From Syntrophotalea acetylenivorans (GTDB lineage Bacteria > Desulfobacterota > Desulfuromonadia > Desulfuromonadales > Syntrophotaleaceae): a stretch of DNA of 64,000 nucleotides. Below are positions 59,025 through 64,000 of the stretch, piece after piece. Numbering within the stretch: the stretch's first letter is position 1; each line of letters opens with the position of its first letter. The position numbers were made by a program, and so were the translations under genes. The notes under the pieces were generated by a model, which was not told where the DNA came from, made no database searches, and worked only from the letters and a program-made list of their open reading frames with translations. The DNA is taken from positions 868,001-932,000 of the forward strand of contig NZ_CP015519.1 of the NCBI RefSeq assembly GCF_001887775.1, given 5' to 3'.

Positions 59025-59035
59025 GATTAACATAC

Positions 59036-59085
59036 CTGAGTGAATGCGTCAACTATTAATCTGAGTGATTGCGTCAACTATTATG
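59036..59085. repeat. 25-bp tandem repeat
   Basis: Two adjacent copies of a unit like CTGAGTGAATGCGTCAACTA, differing at only a few positions, directly upstream of cysE. They could be operator sites or a slippage duplication. Confidence 0.7.
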
Positions 59086-59273
59086 ATTTTAGTCCGCATC
59101 AGTCATGAGGCATGGTGGCAAAACCGGCAGGCGGGCGTTAAATCGAGCCAAACGCAAGGGATTGTACGGCGGGCGTACTTACATACGTTGAAGCGCAAGT
59201 GCAAGTACGGCTTGAGATTGTTTGGAATAACCGCTTGCAACAGATGTCTGCATGTCTAGAGAAGACGGAAAGG

Positions 59274-59453
59274 TTAAAATTGAGCACCGGCCTCCGCCGG
59301 ACCTTCAAGGCGCGGCGTAACCCAGCCGATATCGAAAGCTCGGCCGCAGGATGGACAGATCAAGCCTATACGATGTTGTGCGCCATCCGGTTTGAAATAG
59401 ACATGGAATCCCCTTGTATAGCCACATTCACGACAAGTGCGAAATTCTTCCAT
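59274..59453 (-). CDS. small zinc-ribbon protein
   Basis: A 59-residue protein with CREC and CPSC pairs separated by 22 residues, typical of a zinc ribbon. AAGGAGG lies a few bases before the ATG at 59453, which supports a real gene. It has no known family. It is between cysE and the thioesterase, in the same direction as both. Confidence 0.7.
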   Translation of the reverse strand: MEEFRTCRECGYTRGFHVYFKPDGAQHRIGLICPSCGRAFDIGWVTPRLEGPAEAGAQF

Positions 59454-59621
59454 GGCATACCTCCTTGGTCTGTAATCACCAACCGGCCTTCCTACCCATG
59501 AAACACCCAGATAATTCTATGATCTATAAATAAAATACCTCGGCCCTGAAAAATTCCAAACCAGAATTCTCTATTGGAACAATGGGCGTATCCATGTTTC
59601 AACCGGTTATTCGCAAAAGAT

Positions 59622-60041
59622 TTATTCCTGTGGCAGTTTTTCAAAAGCCGCTACAGCTTCACGGAAGGCACCAGGCAGACGCCGAACCTTGCGTTCCTGA
59701 TAGTCAAAAGCAACCAGGGCGGTGGTCCCTTCGGCGGTAACTTCGCCTTGCCGCTCGATCCGGTAGCCCATAATAAAGGACGAGCGCCGCAATTCTTCGA
59801 TGCGAACCCCGATCTGTAGTTCCTCGCCGAGAAACATCTCGGCTTTGTACTGCACGTTGGCTTCGGGCAGGATGATGCCGCAACCACCGAGGTCCATCTC
59901 GCTGAAGGGGCCGAGTTGCTGCAGATAACCGATGCGGCCATCCTGAAAGAAACTCAGAACCGCGGCATTGGAGACATGACCGCCGTAATTAATATCACTG
60001 ATCCGCACCCGATAGGGCATGACAAAACGAAAACCTTCCAC
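59622..60041 (-). CDS. YbgC/FadM-like acyl-CoA thioesterase
   Basis: A 139-residue hotdog-fold thioesterase. The motif RVRISDINYGGHVSNA holds the catalytic Asp in the position of the YbgC family, and YQERKVRRLP ends the fold. The GTG at 60041 is the best start, with AGGAG six bases before it, giving the usual length of about 135; a far upstream ATG would overlap mutM. Substrate unknown; probably short-chain acyl-CoA. Confidence 0.85.
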   Translation of the reverse strand: MEGFRFVMPYRVRISDINYGGHVSNAAVLSFFQDGRIGYLQQLGPFSEMDLGGCGIILPEANVQYKAEMFLGEELQIGVRIEELRRSSFIMGYRIERQGEVTAEGTTALVAFDYQERKVRRLPGAFREAVAAFEKLPQE

Positions 60042-60097
60042 AACATACTCCTGGATGAAAAGCCGATTATCGGCACTAAATCGGCGAGCAGGCGCCG

Positions 60098-60913
60098 TCA
60101 GCGCTGACACTGCCGACAAAAGTAGGTCGAACGCTGACCGAGTTGAATTTTGACAATGGCCTGACCACAAACGGAACAGGGCTCGCCGCCCCGGCCGTAG
60201 ACTTGTAACTGTTGAGCAAAATAACCGGGCCGACCATCTTGATCGCTAAAATCCCGCAGGGTGGTACCTCCGGCGGTTATGGCCTCCCGCAGAACCTGTC
60301 GAATAGCCTCGGCCAGGCGACGATAGCGCACTAAGGATATGCGCCCAGCGGCCCGTGCGGGATCGATACCGGCGCGAAACAGCGCCTCGCTGGCGTAAAT
60401 GTTGCCGACTCCCACCACCACCTTTGAATCCATGATGAAGGGTTTGACCGCCAGGCGACGGCCCCTGCTCCGCTGGTACAGGTAGTCGCCCGTCAGCTCT
60501 TCCGACAGAGGCTCGGGACCGAGGCCGGCCAGCAAAGGATGCTGTGCCGGATCTCCATCGAGCCACAGCAAAGCCCCGAAGCGGCGCACATCGTTGAGGC
60601 GTAGACAGATCCCCCCGCTGAATTCTATATCCGCATGATCATGCTTGCCCGGAGCCTGTGGCTGCTCCAATACCCTAAGATAACCGCTCATGCCCAGGTG
60701 AATGAGCAGAGTACCGGCTTCGGTGCGTAGCAGCAGATACTTGGCCCGCCTCTCAACATCCTGCACGGTACGCCCGCACATTTGGCTGGCCAGATCGACA
60801 GGGATCGGCCAGCGCAACCGTGGCGTGCGAACAACTACCCGGCTAACCTGGCGCCCTTTGATAAAAGGCTCGATGCCACAACGGATGGTTTCGACTTCAG
60901 GCAATTCGGGCAT
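60098..60913 (-). CDS. mutM: formamidopyrimidine-DNA glycosylase
   Basis: MutM removes 8-oxoguanine and formamidopyrimidine from DNA. The 271 residues start with PELPEVET, where Pro1 and Glu2 are catalytic after Met loss, and end with a zinc finger (PCSVCGQ and FCRQC). It is full length. The stop of the frameshifted sodium transporter overlaps its ATG closely, so they share a transcript. Confidence 0.96.
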   Translation of the reverse strand: MPELPEVETIRCGIEPFIKGRQVSRVVVRTPRLRWPIPVDLASQMCGRTVQDVERRAKYLLLRTEAGTLLIHLGMSGYLRVLEQPQAPGKHDHADIEFSGGICLRLNDVRRFGALLWLDGDPAQHPLLAGLGPEPLSEELTGDYLYQRSRGRRLAVKPFIMDSKVVVGVGNIYASEALFRAGIDPARAAGRISLVRYRRLAEAIRQVLREAITAGGTTLRDFSDQDGRPGYFAQQLQVYGRGGEPCSVCGQAIVKIQLGQRSTYFCRQCQR

Positions 60914-62272
60914 CAGTGAAATACTCCTGCCTGGTTGAGCAGCACGATAATCACTGCCGCAGGAGCCACATAACGCAGCAGCAGTAACCAGCCTCGAACC
61001 ACTATCTGCTGGCGATGACCAGCTACGATATCGGCTAAGGGATGGCGGCGAGGCCAGATCCAGCCGACATAAACAGCCACCAGCAAACCACCGAGAGGCA
61101 ACAGATAGGAAGAAACCAACAGATCGCAGGCATCAAAGAACGTGCGACCAAAAATAAACTTATACTCCTGCCAGCGGTTGAAAGACAGGGCACTGGGTAA
61201 ACCGACCAGAAAAGCCGCAACCCCCACCAGCCCGGTAGCGCCAGCGGGGCCAGGTCTTTTCATCGACCAGGTAAGCGACCGTTACTTCCAGCATGGAAAT
61301 AGACGAGGACAAGGCGGCAAAAGCCAGCAATAAAAAGAACAGCAGAGTCAACACAGAACCGAAGGGCAATTCAAGAAGCAGGATCGGCAGAGTCTGAAAT
61401 ACCAATCCCGGACCGGAACCCGGCTCGATCCCCGCGGCAAAGGCCACGGAAAAAATTGTCAATGCGGCAAGTAGAGCCATGAAGGTATCCAGCAAAGCGA
61501 TACGAAGGGCCAGGCCACCCAGATCTGCCTCTGGGTCGAGATAGGAAGCGTAGGTGATCATGGTACCGGCCCCGAGGGACAGGGTAAAAAAGGCATGGCC
61601 CAAGGCATCAAGAAGGGCTTGAGGGCTCAAGGCGGAAAAATCGGCCTGAAACATGAAGCGCAAGGCCGGTACACCACCGGCCGAAAGCAGCCCACGACCG
61701 AACAGCAACAGCAGCAGAACAAACAGAGCCGGCATCAGAATACGGCTGCATCGTTCGATGCCACCCCGCACACCGCCAAGAACAATCGCGACCGTAGTAA
61801 CGATAAACAAGCCTTGCCAGAAGATCACCCGAACGGGCGAGGACACCAAAGCGCCGAACAGAGCTTCGATTTCCACAGGGCTGCGATCTTGTAAAACACC
61901 ACGGGCAGCCATGACCACGTAATCGAAACTCCAGCCGGCCACCACTGCATAGAAGGACAAGAGGATAAAGGAGGCCGTCACACCGACCCACCCCACCAGC
62001 ATCCAGGGGCTGCGAGGCCTCTCAAGCACAACGAAAGAACCGACCGCGTCTCGCCGTCCCTGGCGACCGATCAACAGTTCGGCCATCAGAATCGGCACAC
62101 CGACCAGGGCAATACAAGCCAGATAAACCAACACAAAGGCGCCACCGCCGTGCTGACCGGTAATATAGGGAAATTTCCAGATATTGCCGAGGCCGATGGC
62201 GCTGCCGGCGGCAGCCAGCACGAAGCCGAAACGGCTCGCCCACAGGGCACGGGGTCGATTACTTCCATTCAT
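60913..62272 (-). pseudogene. Na+-dependent (SNF family) transporter, frameshifted
   Basis: Two frames together give a neurotransmitter:sodium symporter. Residues 1-345 show FGFVLAAAGSAIGLGNIWKFPY, the family's first helix, through SISMLEVTVAYLVDE. A second frame continues with ATGLVGVAAFLVGLPSALSFN to the end. The break is near 61243-61257; one extra base in the GGCGCTACC stretch would restore WPRWRATGLVG. It is a one-base error or a recent mutation. About 11 helices are predicted; the substrate, likely an amino acid, is unknown. Confidence 0.88.
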
Positions 62273-62336
62273 GAATCAAGTCCTTGCACGGCGGGAGCAG
62301 TCCTACCTTCCCCACGGTCCATCGACGGTACAACAA

Positions 62337-62843
62337 TTAGAAACAGATACCTTCGGCGCGTTCTTCAACCTGGGCCATGGTGATTTCCTCTAGAGGACCT
62401 GGAAATAGCTCGCGGTTGACCTTCTGACCGGAATGATAACGCCAACCATCGGCCGTCTGTACAAACCGCGCAAGCTCCACGGATTGATGCTGTTCTCCGC
62501 CATACTCCAGGTCGAGAAAAAACAGAACCCGTGCCTCGCCTTCAGCAGGCGCATCGTCGCATAATATCTGACAGGAATTGATACGATAACGTCCCTGCAA
62601 ATCGCTGCGGGCATAACTCAGATATTCGTCCCGTACCGGAAAATGGCGTCGAAATGGTGCTTCGCAGTGGTAGCTGTCGTAAATAAAGGCAAAATCGCCT
62701 GCTGCAAAAGCTTTGGCCCGGGCCGCCACCAGCTGCACCGGCGACAAATCAATCACAGCCGACGGAGCCGAAACGAGCAGGCAACACTTCTTGTATTTAA
62801 GGCCACTGCCGCAGGGACAGGGCTCGTTACGTCCGGTTTTCAT
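62337..62843 (-). CDS. YchJ-like SEC-C motif protein
   Basis: A 168-residue protein beginning with a SEC-C metal-binding motif ([16 protein letters not shown]) and followed by a YchJ/UPF0225-like domain ([19 protein letters not shown]...). SEC-C binds zinc; the fold resembles NTF2. Role unknown. It lies upstream of the transporter in the same direction with a 64-base gap. Confidence 0.88.
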   Translation of the reverse strand: MKTGRNEPCPCGSGLKYKKCCLLVSAPSAVIDLSPVQLVAARAKAFAAGDFAFIYDSYHCEAPFRRHFPVRDEYLSYARSDLQGRYRINSCQILCDDAPAEGEARVLFFLDLEYGGEQHQSVELARFVQTADGWRYHSGQKVNRELFPGPLEEITMAQVEERAEGICF

Positions 62844-62888
62844 ATCACTACTGCTATTCCAAAAAAGTCACTAGCTTTTAAAAGACAA

Positions 62889-62971
62889 TGTAACCGCCGA
62901 GGACGCCGAGAGCGCAGAGAAAGTCTTTTTTTGTTTTTAAAGGAATTTCTCTGCGTCCTCTGCGGTAAAAA
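62889..62971. repeat. dispersed fold-back repeat (CTCTGCG type)
   Basis: GCCGAGGACGCCGAGAGC near 62897 and TTTCTCTGCGTCCTCTGCGG near 62946 are imperfect complements. Repeats of this style are widespread in bacterial intergenic DNA. It lies between the permease and the YchJ-like gene. Confidence 0.7.
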
Positions 62972-62972
62972 A

Positions 62973-63830
62973 TTATTCTTTTAAACGCGGATCGAGAGCA
63001 TCGCGAATGCCCTCACCAAGGAGATTATATCCCAGCACCGTCACCAGAATAGCCAGGCCGGGGAAGGCCGACAACCACCAGGCGCTGCCAAGGGTCTGTT
63101 TTCCGGAAATAAGCATATTCCCCCAGGAAGGAGTCGGTGGCTGCACCCCTATACCGAGAAAAGATAGTGCACTTTCGGTAAGAATGGCGCCGGCCACGCC
63201 AAGAGTGGCCGAAACCAAGAGCGGCGACAAGGCGTTGGGCAGAATATGACGAAAGATGATGCGACTATCCCGAGCGCCGGCAGCACGCACCGCCAGCACA
63301 AAGTCTCGCTCCCGCAAAGACAGGAACTCGGCCCGTACCAACCGGGCCACCCCCATCCAGCCCGTCAGACCGATGATAATCATAATGTTCCAGATGGAAG
63401 GCTCTAAAAAAGCCACCACCGCCAGGATAAGGAAGAAACTCGGGAAACAGAGCATAATATCGACGAACCGCATGATCAGGGTGTCGACCCAGCGGCCGTA
63501 ATAGCCGGCCAGAGCACCGAGGAGCACGCCGATGGCCGTGGCAATACCAACCGCTACAAATCCGACCAGCAGAGAAATACGGGCGCCGTAGAGGATACGG
63601 GCCAACACGTCACGTCCGAGATCGTCCGTCCCGAGGGGATAGAGGAGACTCGGTGCCTGCAAGCGTAGAGCGATATCGATATGCCCTGGGTCCCGTGCCA
63701 GCAACGGCGCCAACAGAGCCAGCACGGCCATGGCCAACACAATGGCCGCCCCGGCCATGGCCATACGGTTTCTGCGCAACCGGGGCCAGAAGACCTTACG
63801 CCAAAAGGATTGTTTCTCTTGTCTATTCAT
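62973..63830 (-). CDS. OppC/DppC-type ABC transporter permease
   Basis: A 285-residue inner-membrane permease with about six helices. The N-terminal DUF-like segment and YPLGTDDLGRDVLARILYGARISL are typical of OppC/DppC; the EAA loop (RAAGARDSRIIFRHILPN) contacts the ATPase. It would carry peptides or nickel with partners OppB, D, F and A that are not in the window. It follows the truncated gene at the window end by eight bases. Confidence 0.93.
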   Translation of the reverse strand: MNRQEKQSFWRKVFWPRLRRNRMAMAGAAIVLAMAVLALLAPLLARDPGHIDIALRLQAPSLLYPLGTDDLGRDVLARILYGARISLLVGFVAVGIATAIGVLLGALAGYYGRWVDTLIMRFVDIMLCFPSFFLILAVVAFLEPSIWNIMIIIGLTGWMGVARLVRAEFLSLRERDFVLAVRAAGARDSRIIFRHILPNALSPLLVSATLGVAGAILTESALSFLGIGVQPPTPSWGNMLISGKQTLGSAWWLSAFPGLAILVTVLGYNLLGEGIRDALDPRLKE

Positions 63831-63838
63831 AGCTACAG

Positions 63839-64000
63839 TTATTTAAGGAGATCGTATTCGCTGCGGGAAATAAGTCCCTTGGCCAGCATCAATAAGAGCA
63901 GTTTGTGAAATTTATCCTGTTCGTCGATCGATGAACCTGCAGGCACTGGGGGAGTCGAAGGAGCCGGAGGTTCCAGCCTGCCGCCATAACACCGGTCAAT
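63839..64000 (-). CDS. C-terminal end of an unidentified protein
   Basis: Open to the right edge, 53 residues are visible: a Pro-rich linker, then EQDKFHKLLLLMLAKGLISRSEYDLL before the stop, resembling a short helical C-terminal tail. The gene probably belongs to the oligopeptide transport operon, but the family cannot be told. Confidence 0.6.
   Translation of the reverse strand: MDRCYGGRLEPPAPSTPPVPAGSSIDEQDKFHKLLLLMLAKGLISRSEYDLLK

Noticed and set aside
59100-59260. Possible fifth fold-back element upstream of the zinc-ribbon gene end
   Set aside because: It shares short words such as GGCGGGCGTAC but not the ordered arms or the central hairpin of copies A-D.
1-64000. CRISPR array, rRNA or ordinary tRNA genes
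   Set aside because: No regularly spaced repeats and no rRNA or tRNA signatures were seen, apart from the tRNA-like ends of tmRNA.

Overview
The window looks like a piece of a Desulfuromonadales chromosome (Geobacter/Pelobacter/Desulfuromonas type). This is an inference from the mix of a class II B12-dependent ribonucleotide reductase, a c-di-GMP-I riboswitch, the gene order cysE-iscR-iscS-iscU-mnmA-mtaB, a panBCD operon, an ssrA tag reading ADTDVSYALAA, and many GC-rich palindromic intergenic repeats. Most genes lie on the minus strand.

Layout. 1-8.5 kb: 3'-truncated PAS/GAF sensor kinase, a DUF3024 protein and the gltB-gltD glutamate synthase pair. 8.8-18.4 kb: small or orphan genes, namely a secreted hypothetical, a nitrogenase-associated ArsC-like protein, a siroheme reductase-like protein, a GxxExxY gene between long direct repeats, two EF-hand proteins (one apparently starting at ACG, one frameshifted), a GGDEF/EAL protein and a frameshifted PstS-like protein. 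19-21.6 kb: a HelD-like helicase and a small zinc-ribbon gene behind a c-di-GMP-I riboswitch with a terminator. 22-36.6 kb: a defence island. It has a type I restriction-modification operon (hsdR, membrane protein, hsdS, HEPN-like helical protein, P-loop ATPase, hsdM, extra PD-(D/E)XK nuclease), a Fic protein upstream, and SUKH, nuclease-like and hypothetical genes downstream. 36.7-48.9 kb: ssrA-smpB, a DUF502 protein, an amidohydrolase, panBCD with a structured leader, a complete IS481-type element, rsmA, a DUF2062 protein, tsaD and a PhoH-like ATPase. 49-64 kb: nrdJ with a probable NrdR-controlled promoter, an MFS protein, mini zinc ribbons, the sulfur/tRNA-thiolation operon, a thioesterase, mutM, a frameshifted Na+-dependent transporter, a SEC-C protein and an OppC-type permease.

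How the parts connect. CysE makes O-acetylserine for cysteine. IscS/IscU use cysteine sulfur for Fe-S clusters under IscR. MnmA and MtaB thiolate tRNAs with IscS-derived sulfur and Fe-S chemistry. SmpB and tmRNA form the ribosome-rescue pair. c-di-GMP appears twice: a GGDEF/EAL protein with a doubtful cyclase site, and a riboswitch-controlled zinc-ribbon gene.

The best candidate for something undescribed is the two-gene ATPase plus HEPN-like module between hsdS and hsdM, which recalls the PrrC anticodon nuclease in the EcoprrI hsd locus but is split into two proteins. The second is a family of about 120-bp fold-back elements: three of four copies lie just downstream of stop codons in functional gene pairs (gltB/gltD, smpB/ssrA, iscS/iscU). 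Three genes need a one-base correction to be intact (EF-hand, pstS-like, Na+ transporter). Real decay and draft-sequence errors cannot be told apart here.
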